DNA of 5,874 nucleotides. Origin: Spirochaetia bacterium. Its GTDB lineage: Bacteria; Spirochaetota; UBA4802; UBA5550. How positions within the stretch are numbered: position 1 is the stretch's first letter; the number at the start of each line of letters is the position of its first letter. The position numbers and the translations under genes are program-made. The notes under the pieces were generated by a model. It saw only the letters and a program-made list of their open reading frames with translations. It ran no database searches and had not been told where the DNA came from. Below are positions 1-5,874 of this stretch, piece by piece. The stretch covers positions 1 through 5,874 of the forward strand of contig JAITPE010000271.1 of the NCBI GenBank assembly GCA_031289575.1, given 5' to 3'.

Positions 1-1
1 A

Positions 2-6
2 GAGGG
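2..6 (+). promoter_or_regulatory. Ribosome binding site of the beta-CASP nuclease
   Basis: GAGGG lies 6 nt before the ATG at 13, a good Shine-Dalgarno match at normal spacing. It supports this start, which also places the conserved KIEFVGGARTVTGSS strand at the extreme N-terminus as in the family. Confidence 0.7.
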
Positions 7-12
7 AAAGAT

Positions 13-1608
13 ATGAAAATAGAATTTGTCGGCGGCGCCAGAACGGTTACCGGTTCTTCTTATATTATCAAAGACCATGATTTTACCATAATGGTAGATT
101 GCGGCATGTTTCAGGGCAAAGAGGAATTGCGCAACAGAAATGCCATGCATCTCATATACGCCCCTGATAAAATAGACATTCTGCTTTTGACCCACGCGCA
201 TATTGATCACAGCGGCCTTATTCCTAAATTAGTAAAGGAAGGCTTTAAAGGAAAAATATTCGCGACCAAAGCGACATCCGACCTCTGCGCCGTAATGCTG
301 CCCGACAGCGCCCATATTCAGGAGATGGATATAAAACAGGTGAACCGCAAGAATAAAAGGCTTGAGCGCAGCCTGATTCCGCCCCTGTATACATCCGAAG
401 ACGCCGAGAAGGCCGTGAAGCATTTCATTCCTGTTTCTTACAACGAAATCATAGAGATTCATCCGCGCATAAAAGTACGCTTCCGTGACGCGGGGCACAT
501 TTTGGGCTCGGCCTTTATTGAAATGTGGATTGATGAAAAAGGCAAACAAAAAAAGGTCGTTTTCTCGGGCGACCTTGGCCCCAAGGGACAGGCCATTATC
601 CGCGATCCCGATATTATTGACGAGGCCGATTTTCTGCTCATCGAGTCAACCTATGGCGACAGGCTTCACAAATCAAAAGAAAATACGTATATAGAATTTA
701 AAAACATTATCACCGAGTCGGTGAATAAAAACGGAAACCTCATCATCCCCGCTTTTGCCATAGAACGCACGCAGGAAATAATCTACACCTTGGCGAAGAT
801 GATGAAGAGCAGGGAAATACCCCCCATTCCTGTTTATATTGATTCGCCTCTTGCTATATCGGCTACAGAAATTTTCCGCAATAATCCAGAATGTTTCGAC
901 AGAGAGACCCTTGCGATGCTGACAACCGGCCAAAGCCCGCTTGATTTTGGCGGCCTTCACTTTGTGCATTCAACAGAAGAATCAAAGCTGCTGACAAAAA
1001 CCGCGCGCGGTTCCATGATAATATCGGCAAGCGGAATGTGTACGGCCGGCCGCGTCAAGTACCACCTGAGAGAGAACCTGTACAATCCTCATTCGAGCGT
1101 AATATTTGTAGGCTTCCAAGCGGAGGGAACACTCGGCCGCCGTCTCATTGATGGAGCCGAAAGGGTAAGCCTCTATGGAGAAGATGTGCTTGTCAGGGCA
1201 AAGATTCACACCCTCGGCGGTTTTTCTGCGCACGCCGACCGTAACGGACTGCAAGAGTGGCTTGCGAATATCTCCAATCCCGGCCTTGAAATCTTTGTGG
1301 TTCACGGCGAGGCGGATGCCGCTTTCAGCTTCGCCTCTTTTATAAAAGAATCTTTGCATCTCTCAGCCCATGTTCCTCATTGGGGAGAAATTGTTGACTT
1401 CGATACAATGGAGTCCCAAACCGCGTCTTACGGAAGCAGTGATACTTACAGCGCTGTGGATTTTGAACTTGAGAACCTGCTCAAGATGCTCGGGGAACTA
1501 AAAGAAAAATCCCAAAATATAAACAGCTCGCTTGTTGATAAAAACAGAATTAAAGATGAACTGCAGGATGTTAAAGCCATGCTTTCGGCTATAAAGGACA
1601 GAATATGA
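13..1608 (+). CDS. MBL-fold beta-CASP ribonuclease (CPSF73/COG1236-like)
   Basis: Predicted zinc-dependent RNA endo-/exonuclease of the metallo-beta-lactamase superfamily, beta-CASP branch, expected in the cytoplasm and acting in RNA processing or decay. Visible motifs: GGARTVTGSSY at the N-terminus; HAHIDHSG with H61, H63, D65, H66 (MBL motif 2); GHILGSA with H162 (motif 3); FSGDLG with D187 (motif 4); ESTYGDR with E211 (beta-CASP motif A); SGMCTAGRVKYHL near 340-352; FSAHADR with H407 (motif B); VVHGE with H431 (motif C). By analogy with CPSF73 these complete the two-zinc site, so the enzyme should be active. Residues 1-200 and about 395-460 form the MBL fold and about 210-390 the beta-CASP cap. 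A charged helical tail (about 483-531) follows. The ATG at 13 is preceded by GAGGG with a 6-nt spacer. The stop overlaps the next gene by 4 nt. The motifs give the family; the exact RNA substrate is unknown. Confidence 0.95.
   Translation: MKIEFVGGARTVTGSSYIIKDHDFTIMVDCGMFQGKEELRNRNAMHLIYAPDKIDILLLTHAHIDHSGLIPKLVKEGFKGKIFATKATSDLCAVMLPDSAHIQEMDIKQVNRKNKRLERSLIPPLYTSEDAEKAVKHFIPVSYNEIIEIHPRIKVRFRDAGHILGSAFIEMWIDEKGKQKKVVFSGDLGPKGQAIIRDPDIIDEADFLLIESTYGDRLHKSKENTYIEFKNIITESVNKNGNLIIPAFAIERTQEIIYTLAKMMKSREIPPIPVYIDSPLAISATEIFRNNPECFDRETLAMLTTGQSPLDFGGLHFVHSTEESKLLTKTARGSMIISASGMCTAGRVKYHLRENLYNPHSSVIFVGFQAEGTLGRRLIDGAERVSLYGEDVLVRAKIHTLGGFSAHADRNGLQEWLANISNPGLEIFVVHGEADAAFSFASFIKESLHLSAHVPHWGEIVDFDTMESQTASYGSSDTYSAVDFELENLLKMLGELKEKSQNINSSLVDKNRIKDELQDVKAMLSAIKDRI
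1593..1598 (+). promoter_or_regulatory. Ribosome binding site of the lipoprotein gene, inside the nuclease gene
   Basis: AAAGGA lies 6 nt upstream of the ATG at 1605, within the last codons of the upstream nuclease gene. With the ATGA stop/start overlap it indicates translational coupling of the two genes. Confidence 0.7.
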
Positions 1609-1970
1609 AACCCTTTTTGCTGGCGCTCATTTTGCTGATTACAGCCTGCAACAGAGGAGATGATATACTTTTTTGTGAAGGTACCAAACCCGATGGCAGC
1701 GGAACCGTATGCGGAAAAGTATTTTCTACCGGCGAGTTTACCGCGGTATATAAAAACAAAAAAAATCCCGAAGCGGACAAGTTTGATTTCGCGATATATG
1801 AGACTGTGCGGCAAAGACAAAGAATAGACACAATAACATCCCCTGTAAAAGCAGGCTCAAAAACCGTAACCGCCGATCTGTCTATCTACAATCCCGGAAA
1901 CTACGAGATCGAAGTCATTTTGAACGGCAATGTTGTGGCAAAGAGCAATCTGCAGATAGTGGACGAGTAA
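1605..1970 (+). CDS. Predicted small lipoprotein, unknown function
   Basis: Encodes 121 residues. Residues 1-14 are a short lipoprotein signal peptide (MK, then a hydrophobic LLALILLI core) ending in the lipobox ITAC, so C15 would be lipidated and become the mature N-terminus after signal peptidase II cleavage. The +2 residue is Asn, not Asp, so in a diderm with Lol sorting it would tend to go to the outer membrane. The mature part has a CEGTKPDGSGTVCG segment with C24 and C36 that could form a disulphide, followed by KVFSTGEFTAVYK and a C-terminal stretch (YNPGNYEIEVILNGNVVAKS) that reads like a beta-sandwich or Ig-like strand pair. No enzymatic motif is visible. It overlaps the nuclease gene by 4 nt (ATGA), so the two are probably co-expressed. 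Its stop directly abuts the stop of lspA on the other strand. The lipoprotein call is firm; the function is unknown. Confidence 0.8.
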   Translation: MKPFLLALILLITACNRGDDILFCEGTKPDGSGTVCGKVFSTGEFTAVYKNKKNPEADKFDFAIYETVRQRQRIDTITSPVKAGSKTVTADLSIYNPGNYEIEVILNGNVVAKSNLQIVDE

Positions 1971-2462
1971 TCAGGCGTTTTTCTTCTCTTTCTGTTTTTT
2001 TTCTTCCCTGTAAAAAACTATTACAAGCATCACAGCGCCTACAACAATGCAGGTATCGGCAATATTAAAGGTCGGCCACCTGTAGACCCCATCAACGCCT
2101 ATGGATATAAAATCCACAACACCGGGGCGGCCGGCCAAAAGGCGGTCAATAATGTTTCCTACGGCGCCCGACGCGATGAGAGCCATTGCCGCGCAGAAGA
2201 GTGTGTTTTTGTTTTTTTCGTAGACATAGTAGGCAAGCATAAGAAAAAGCACAATGAAGGATATAATGAGAAACATGTTTTTGTATCCCTGAAATATTCC
2301 AAAAACGCCCCCTTCATTATAAACAAGGGTTATGCGCAAAAAGCCGCCCAAGAAGTCCACTCTGTCAAAGTAGCTGAAGTTTTTTACTATGAAAGCCTTG
2401 CTTGCGATATCGCCTATAAGGGCGGATGCGAGAATGATTGCTGCGTAAATGTTTTTTTTCAT
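1971..2462 (-). CDS. lspA: Lipoprotein signal peptidase (signal peptidase II)
   Basis: Inner-membrane aspartyl protease that removes the signal peptide of prolipoproteins after diacylglyceryl transfer to the lipobox cysteine. Numbering is from an upstream in-frame ATG at 2471: D21 in GDIASK; YNEGGVFGIF at 51-60 (family NxGxAFG-type loop, with G-V in place of the usual A); GNIIDR with D109; VVDFI with D120; FNIADT with D139. All three conserved aspartates are present, including the pair expected for catalysis. Four hydrophobic segments (about 8-20, 66-82, 91-106, 141-153) fit the four-helix topology. A Lys/Glu-rich tail ends the protein. I prefer the ATG at 2462 (163 aa): GGTGAT just upstream matches the extended anti-Shine-Dalgarno sequence, whereas the ATG at 2471 has no visible ribosome binding site. 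It lies 57-66 nt downstream of the nucleotidyltransferase gene and is probably expressed by read-through from ileS. Confidence 0.95.
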   Translation of the reverse strand: MKKNIYAAIILASALIGDIASKAFIVKNFSYFDRVDFLGGFLRITLVYNEGGVFGIFQGYKNMFLIISFIVLFLMLAYYVYEKNKNTLFCAAMALIASGAVGNIIDRLLAGRPGVVDFISIGVDGVYRWPTFNIADTCIVVGAVMLVIVFYREEKKQKEKKNA

Positions 2463-2463
2463 A

Positions 2464-2469
2464 ATCACC
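2464..2469 (-). promoter_or_regulatory. Likely ribosome binding site deciding the lspA start
   Basis: GGTGAT ends one base before the ATG at 2462. It pairs with the extended 3' end of 16S rRNA (complement AGGAGGTGATC), equivalent to 5-nt spacing from the core. No purine-rich site precedes the alternative ATG at 2471. Confidence 0.45.
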
Positions 2470-2498
2470 ATTATTATTTAGTAAAATTTGACTTTTTT

Positions 2499-2517
2499 GC
2501 CCCGCCAACGCGCAGTT
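2499..2517 (-). other. GC-rich patch after the nucleotidyltransferase gene, possible insertion boundary
   Basis: A 19-base run that is almost all G and C sits between AT-rich flanks, 11 bases past the nucleotidyltransferase stop. On the minus strand it reads AACTGCGCGTTGGCGGGGC. It contains a small CGC-GTTG-GCG stem-loop of only 3 bp and is followed by A residues, so it is not an intrinsic terminator on this strand. Its GCGCGTT...GGGG character is loosely like the end of an integron attC site, but it does not meet the RYYYAAC/GTTRRRY consensus. It could equally be native spacer. Confidence 0.25.
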
Positions 2518-2528
2518 CTAATACAAAA

Positions 2529-3194
2529 TCATATGTTATTTTGAAATTCAACTAATCTTTCCCATTTATCAGCTAAATTATATTTTTTTAAGATAATCAT
2601 TAAATCATGTTTATTATATTGATTTTCTTCTATAACTAAAAGGAGTCTTCTTGTATATTTCGATTTATTTAACCAGAGCATAATGGCAATTAAATATTCT
2701 AATGAAAATATTTTAATTTGCTTTTCTGAAATAGTTTTAACTTTTGCGGTGTCGAAAGCTTCTTGTTGCAGATTATTACCCGGCATTAAAAATTGAATAG
2801 GATTCTCTTTTATAATAATCCATTCTCTTTCAACTTTTGCACTATATTCCTTTTGGAGATAATAATAGATATCAGATAAATCAAAAATACTACTCTGTTT
2901 CTTAATACTTATAAAAATATCTATATCCTCTGTATAGAATGAAGGAGATGTATAGTAAAGTAATGCAGCAGCTCCTCCCAATACGTAATCATCTATTAAA
3001 TTTTGCTTTACTAAATCATCAAGTACAGAAATAAAGTTAAATTTAGTCATTTCATTAATCCTTGATTTCCCAAAAAATTCTGCTCTTTCTTGCAGTCTTG
3101 TGAGTATTTCTAATTTCCTATCATAAGAAAAATTGATAGATGTCTTATTATATTCATCCTTTGCTTTAGTTATCTTATCTATATCATAGTTCAT
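2529..3194 (-). CDS. Predicted minimal nucleotidyltransferase (AbiEii/DUF6036-like)
   Basis: Encodes 221 residues. The core signature is VLGGAAALLYY (71-81), then FYTEDIDIFI (86-95): a GG helix-start followed by the D90-x-D92 metal-binding pair of the polymerase-beta nucleotidyltransferase superfamily. The later segments IQFLMPGNNLQQEAFDTA (133-150) and IFSLEYLIAIMLW (162-174), with a Lys/Arg-rich helical C-terminus, fit the AbiEii/DUF6036 group, where members may transfer a nucleotide to RNA or protein. Some are toxins of toxin-antitoxin or abortive-infection modules; the substrate here cannot be read. No membrane segment or signal peptide is seen. The first 48 residues (helical, charged, with DRKLEILTRLQERAEFF at 25-41) precede the usual family start, and M49 (ATG at 3050) has a better ribosome binding site than M1, so a 173-aa product is possible. 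The gene splits the common ileS-lspA pair and is far more AT-rich than both. Family call fairly sure; role inferred. Confidence 0.75.
   Translation of the reverse strand: MNYDIDKITKAKDEYNKTSINFSYDRKLEILTRLQERAEFFGKSRINEMTKFNFISVLDDLVKQNLIDDYVLGGAAALLYYTSPSFYTEDIDIFISIKKQSSIFDLSDIYYYLQKEYSAKVEREWIIIKENPIQFLMPGNNLQQEAFDTAKVKTISEKQIKIFSLEYLIAIMLWLNKSKYTRRLLLVIEENQYNKHDLMIILKKYNLADKWERLVEFQNNI
3059..3063 (-). promoter_or_regulatory. Internal ribosome binding site before M49 of the nucleotidyltransferase
   Basis: AAGGA stands 8 nt upstream of the in-frame ATG at 3050 (M49). The protein from there begins MTKFNFISVLDDLVKQNLID, like the N-terminus of stand-alone nucleotidyltransferases. The ATG at 3194 has only a weak GGGT at 8 nt or an AAGGA about 14 nt away. 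It may mark the true start or a second product. Confidence 0.4.
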
Positions 3195-3258
3195 TTTCTA
3201 TTACCCATTCCTTTATTTCGGAGAACAGCCTGCGTATAAAAATTTTATCCTTAATCAT
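3184..3258 (-). CDS. Possible 24-aa upstream ORF overlapping the nucleotidyltransferase
   Basis: An ATG at 3258, 12 nt after the ileS stop, opens a 24-codon frame beginning MIKDKIFIRRLFSEIK and ending KEWVIENEL. Its TGA overlaps the start of the nucleotidyltransferase gene by 11 nt in another frame. A weak GGA lies 5 nt upstream of its ATG. The peptide is charged and probably helical. Its middle is less AT-rich than the following gene. It could be a translational-coupling leader, the remnant of a small partner gene broken by frameshift, the cut end of a native gene, or chance. At this length coding cannot be shown from one sequence. Confidence 0.25.
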   Translation of the reverse strand: MIKDKIFIRRLFSEIKEWVIENEL

Positions 3259-3270
3259 AATTTTCCGGCT

Positions 3271-5874
3271 CTACAGGCTTTTTACAACATCTGTGCATCT
3301 TGGACAGAGTTCGGGATGTTCACTGTCGGAGCCGAGGTTGTCGTAATAGTTCCAGCAGCGGATACACTTTTTGCCTGTAGTTCTCGCCGCGCTTACAGAT
3401 GAGCAGTCATAATCGGCCATCTCGGATTTTTTTTCGTTAGTCAGCACGGCTTTGGCGATTTGCAAAAACCGCCTAAAGTCATCACCCATGCTTATGCAAA
3501 GGCCGCGGACAAGCTCATCCTTAATGAAGATTCTTACATCGGCCTCCTGCGGCAGTTTAATCTTTCCTTCTTTGCGGATGATTTCCAATGCCTTGAGCAC
3601 ATCTTTTATTATATCTACAACCTTTCCGACGCCTTCCTCAACCTCAGGATTATTATAGGCCTCGTTGAGAGTGTAATATGTCTGCATGTGAACCGAGCCG
3701 GGCTTTGACAAAAACTTCCATATTTCCTCGGCAGTGAACGCGAGTATGGGCGAAACAAGGCGCGCCAAGGATTCGTTTATTTCGCGCAAAACAGTCAGGT
3801 TCGCGAGGCGCTTCTTGGAGTTCTTTGCCTCGACATAAAGAATGTCCTTTGATATGTCAAAGTATATTGATGACAGCTCTACCGCGCAGAAGTTCATCAA
3901 CCGGCGGTAAACCATGTGGAACTCATAGTTCTCGTAGTGCTCAATTATTTTACGCGATAATTCATAGAGCTTGTGAAGCATCCATTTATCTATGCTTTCA
4001 AGCTCATTATACGGCAGCATGTCTTTTTCGGAGAAGTCCGATATGTTGCCGATGAGAAACTTAAAGGTGTTTCTGATTCTGCGGTACGAATCCGCAACCT
4101 GTTTTATCATATCCATGCCGATGCGCATATCATTGCGGTAATCTTCGGATGAAACCCACAACCGCAGAATATCCGACCCGTACTGTGAAATTATTTTTTC
4201 CGGAGGAATAACGTTTCCCAAGGATTTGCTCATGGCCTTTCCTGTGTCATCCAAAAGAAATCCATGAGTTATAACCGTACCAAAAGGAGCCGCGTCCCTA
4301 AGGGCAAGCGCGGGCCAAATGGATGACTGAAACCAGCCCCTGTGCTGATCGCTTCCCTCTAAGTACGAATCCGCAGGCCAGCGGTGCCCCGCCCGCTTGT
4401 CTAAAACCGCAAAATGTGAAACTCCCGAATCGAACCACACATCAAGAATATCATATTCCTTTACAAAGTCTTCGCTGCCGCATGAACATTTTGTTCCTTC
4501 CGGAATAAGACTCTTTACATCATCGGCATACCATATATCAAGATTCTTTTCGCGCGCGAGTTTCGCGAAGTACTCAATACTTTCCGCCGTCATGAGATTG
4601 CTGCCGCACCGCTCACACCTGAAAGAAGGAATCGGCACTCCCCATGAGCGCTGCCTTGACAGGCACCAGTCCGGCCTTGATTCGGCCATGCCCCTGAAAC
4701 GTGATTCGCCCCATGACGGAACCCAGCGCGTTTTATCAACCGCCTGCAGGCATTTTTGCCGCAGCCCGTTATGATCAATGTTCAAAAACCATTGCTCGGT
4801 TGCCCTAAAAATAAGCGGCTTGCGGCAGCGCCAGCAATGGGGATAGGAGTGCTCAATTTTTTCGCTTAAAATAAGAACGTTCTTTTCTTTTAGTATTTCG
4901 ATGATTTTGCCGTTGGCGTCAAAAACATTTACTCCTTTCATGGGAGCGTAGTCATCGGTGAAACAGCCGTTGTCGTCAACCGGACAAAAGACTTCCAGCC
5001 CGTAACGGAGGCCGGCAATGTAGTCGTCATGTCCGTGCCCGGGGGCGGTGTGAACAATGCCGGTTCCCTGCTCAAGCGTAACATGGCCGCCGAAAATAAC
5101 CTTTGATTCGCGGCTGATAAACGGATGATTAACCTTGAGTCCCTCAATCGCCGCGGTGTCGAGCGGCCACTCTCCCTGTGCCTGTGAGCCGATGACCTTT
5201 TCCATTTGCTCAAGAAGGCCCTTGGCCAATACATAGTATTCATCGCCGAACTTGAATATGCCATACTGGAATTCCGGGTGAAAACATACAGCCAAATTTG
5301 CCGGAAGCGTCCACGGCGTTGTTGTCCATATAACAACAAATGTTTTGCTCTTGTCTATCTCGTTTATGGAGATTGATGATTCATCAACTGGGAATTTCAC
5401 ATATACGGCATCCGATGTATGGCTGCCGTATTCGACCTCGGCCTCGGCAAGGGCTGTGACACAGTTGGGGCACCAGTAGATCGGTTTTTTGCTGCGGTAT
5501 ATATATCCCTCTTTGAATAGTTTGCCGAATATATCAACAATATCAGCCTCGTAATCCTTGCTCATTGTAAGGTACGGGTGTTCGTAGTCGGCCAAAACTC
5601 CAAGGCGTTTAAACTCCTCCATTTGAATATCAACAAACATTTCCGCGTTGGCGCGGCAGCCCTCACGGATTTCGGCCGTGGTTTTATTCTTACTGCCCGG
5701 TTCTTTTGTAACATTGAGTTCAATGGGCAGCCCGTGACAGTCCCAGCCCGGAACATACGGCACGCGGAAGCCCTGCATGGTCTTGTGTTTTATAATGATA
5801 TCTTTAAGAATCTTGTTGAGGGCGTGGCCGGTGTGGATATGCCCGTTTGCGTACGGCGGCCCGTCGTGCAAAAT
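3271..5874 (-). CDS. ileS: Isoleucyl-tRNA synthetase, 5' end cut by the window
   Basis: Class I aminoacyl-tRNA synthetase charging tRNA-Ile in the cytoplasm. The frame is open to the window edge (…[11 protein letters not shown]), so about 50 N-terminal residues are missing and the TTG at 5871 is not the start. Numbering from that codon (866 residues visible): HTGH at 13-16 (HIGH motif); CP1 editing domain about 140-340 with WTTTPWTLP (182-190) and [15 protein letters not shown] (269-283); DVWFDSG near 477; [15 protein letters not shown] at 503-517; AMSKS at 546-550 (KMSKS loop); an anticodon-binding helical domain about 620-800; and a C-terminal zinc finger C836-C839-C856-C859. Two further Cys sets (C134, C137, C346, C349 and C419, C422, C462, C464) match the two zinc sites known from Thermus IleRS. 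The C-terminal finger marks the bacterial type. It heads the minus-strand block, followed by the nucleotidyltransferase gene and lspA. Any upstream control such as a T-box lies outside the window. Confidence 0.97.
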   Translation of the reverse strand: MLHDGPPYANGHIHTGHALNKILKDIIIKHKTMQGFRVPYVPGWDCHGLPIELNVTKEPGSKNKTTAEIREGCRANAEMFVDIQMEEFKRLGVLADYEHPYLTMSKDYEADIVDIFGKLFKEGYIYRSKKPIYWCPNCVTALAEAEVEYGSHTSDAVYVKFPVDESSISINEIDKSKTFVVIWTTTPWTLPANLAVCFHPEFQYGIFKFGDEYYVLAKGLLEQMEKVIGSQAQGEWPLDTAAIEGLKVNHPFISRESKVIFGGHVTLEQGTGIVHTAPGHGHDDYIAGLRYGLEVFCPVDDNGCFTDDYAPMKGVNVFDANGKIIEILKEKNVLILSEKIEHSYPHCWRCRKPLIFRATEQWFLNIDHNGLRQKCLQAVDKTRWVPSWGESRFRGMAESRPDWCLSRQRSWGVPIPSFRCERCGSNLMTAESIEYFAKLAREKNLDIWYADDVKSLIPEGTKCSCGSEDFVKEYDILDVWFDSGVSHFAVLDKRAGHRWPADSYLEGSDQHRGWFQSSIWPALALRDAAPFGTVITHGFLLDDTGKAMSKSLGNVIPPEKIISQYGSDILRLWVSSEDYRNDMRIGMDMIKQVADSYRRIRNTFKFLIGNISDFSEKDMLPYNELESIDKWMLHKLYELSRKIIEHYENYEFHMVYRRLMNFCAVELSSIYFDISKDILYVEAKNSKKRLANLTVLREINESLARLVSPILAFTAEEIWKFLSKPGSVHMQTYYTLNEAYNNPEVEEGVGKVVDIIKDVLKALEIIRKEGKIKLPQEADVRIFIKDELVRGLCISMGDDFRRFLQIAKAVLTNEKKSEMADYDCSSVSAARTTGKKCIRCWNYYDNLGSDSEHPELCPRCTDVVKSL

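Larger units (their letters stand above)
2472..3200. other. AT-rich island between ileS and lspA, probably horizontally acquired
   Basis: Base composition drops sharply here. By hand count, 2581-2640 has 8 G+C of 60 and 2941-3000 has 22 of 60, against 36 of 60 at 4621-4680 in ileS. The island holds one nucleotidyltransferase gene and little else. The composition change begins around the gene's first ATG and ends near a GC-rich patch at 2499-2517. No transposase, integrase, terminal inverted repeat or target-site duplication was seen, so the means of arrival is not identified. Confidence 0.7.

Noticed and set aside
229..1359. Several open frames opposite or overlapping the nuclease gene
   Set aside because: They lie on the other strand or in other frames of a gene with intact catalytic motifs and good coding character; their translations are low-complexity and show no domain.
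1446..1831. Two minus-strand frames across the nuclease/lipoprotein junction
   Set aside because: They overlap the end of the nuclease and a lipoprotein with clear signal peptide and lipobox, and are Ser/Phe-rich antisense translations.
1974..2012. T-rich stretch just past the lipoprotein stop as an intrinsic terminator
   Set aside because: No GC-rich hairpin precedes it; it is the complement of the Lys-rich tail codons of lspA.
2499..2517. Complete integron attC site
   Set aside because: No paired RYYYAAC and GTTRRRY cores, no long imperfect inverted repeat, and no integrase in the window.
2472..2528. Promoter for lspA in the spacer
   Set aside because: TTGGCG with TACTAA-like elements can be drawn but both match poorly; AT-rich spacer gives such matches by chance.
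3254..3290. Promoter for the nucleotidyltransferase gene, with TATGAT as -10
   Set aside because: The nearest -35-like TTGTAA is about 22 nt upstream, too far for a normal spacer; the TATGAT alone is weak evidence.
3452..5756. Open frames within ileS on both strands
   Set aside because: All are nested in the ileS coding frame, which is continuous and rich in family motifs; none has a motif of its own.
5869..5871. TTG as the real start codon of ileS
   Set aside because: The frame stays open to the window edge and the residues there are the internal [11 protein letters not shown] motif, so the gene simply runs off the window.

Overview
The window reads as chromosomal DNA from a mid-GC bacterium that makes lipoproteins. 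It carries a lipoprotein gene and the signal peptidase II that would process it, and no plasmid, phage-structural or rRNA genes are visible. An anaerobic or deep-branching diderm (spirochaete-, Elusimicrobia- or Deferribacteres-like) would fit, but the sequence does not settle the taxon. It falls into two gene blocks that converge tail to tail at 1970/1971.

Plus-strand block, 1-1970: a complete metallo-beta-lactamase/beta-CASP RNA-processing nuclease of the CPSF73-like class overlaps by 4 nt (ATGA) with a small predicted lipoprotein of unknown function. The two look translationally coupled. The nuclease gene has a ribosome binding site only 12 bases into the window, so it may belong to a longer operon that starts upstream.

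Minus-strand block, 5874 down to 1971: ileS (isoleucyl-tRNA synthetase, missing about 50 N-terminal residues at the window edge) is followed by an AT-rich gene for a predicted minimal nucleotidyltransferase and then by lspA (signal peptidase II). In E. coli and many relatives ileS and lspA are direct neighbours in one operon. Here the pair is split by the nucleotidyltransferase, whose base composition is very unlike its neighbours (one 60-base line in it has 8 G+C, one line of ileS has 36). This looks like a horizontally acquired accessory gene inserted in a housekeeping operon.

The most interesting part is this island, about 2472-3260. The gene has the GGxAAL...TEDID signature of AbiEii/DUF6036-like nucleotidyltransferases, some of which are toxins or defence proteins. 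It has two plausible starts (M1 and M49, the latter with the better ribosome binding site), a 24-codon upstream ORF overlapping it by 11 nt, and a short GC-rich patch just past its stop that may mark an insertion boundary. No convincing full-length antitoxin gene is visible. No stretch longer than 300 bases lacks a gene, and no tRNA, CRISPR array or clear intrinsic terminator was found.
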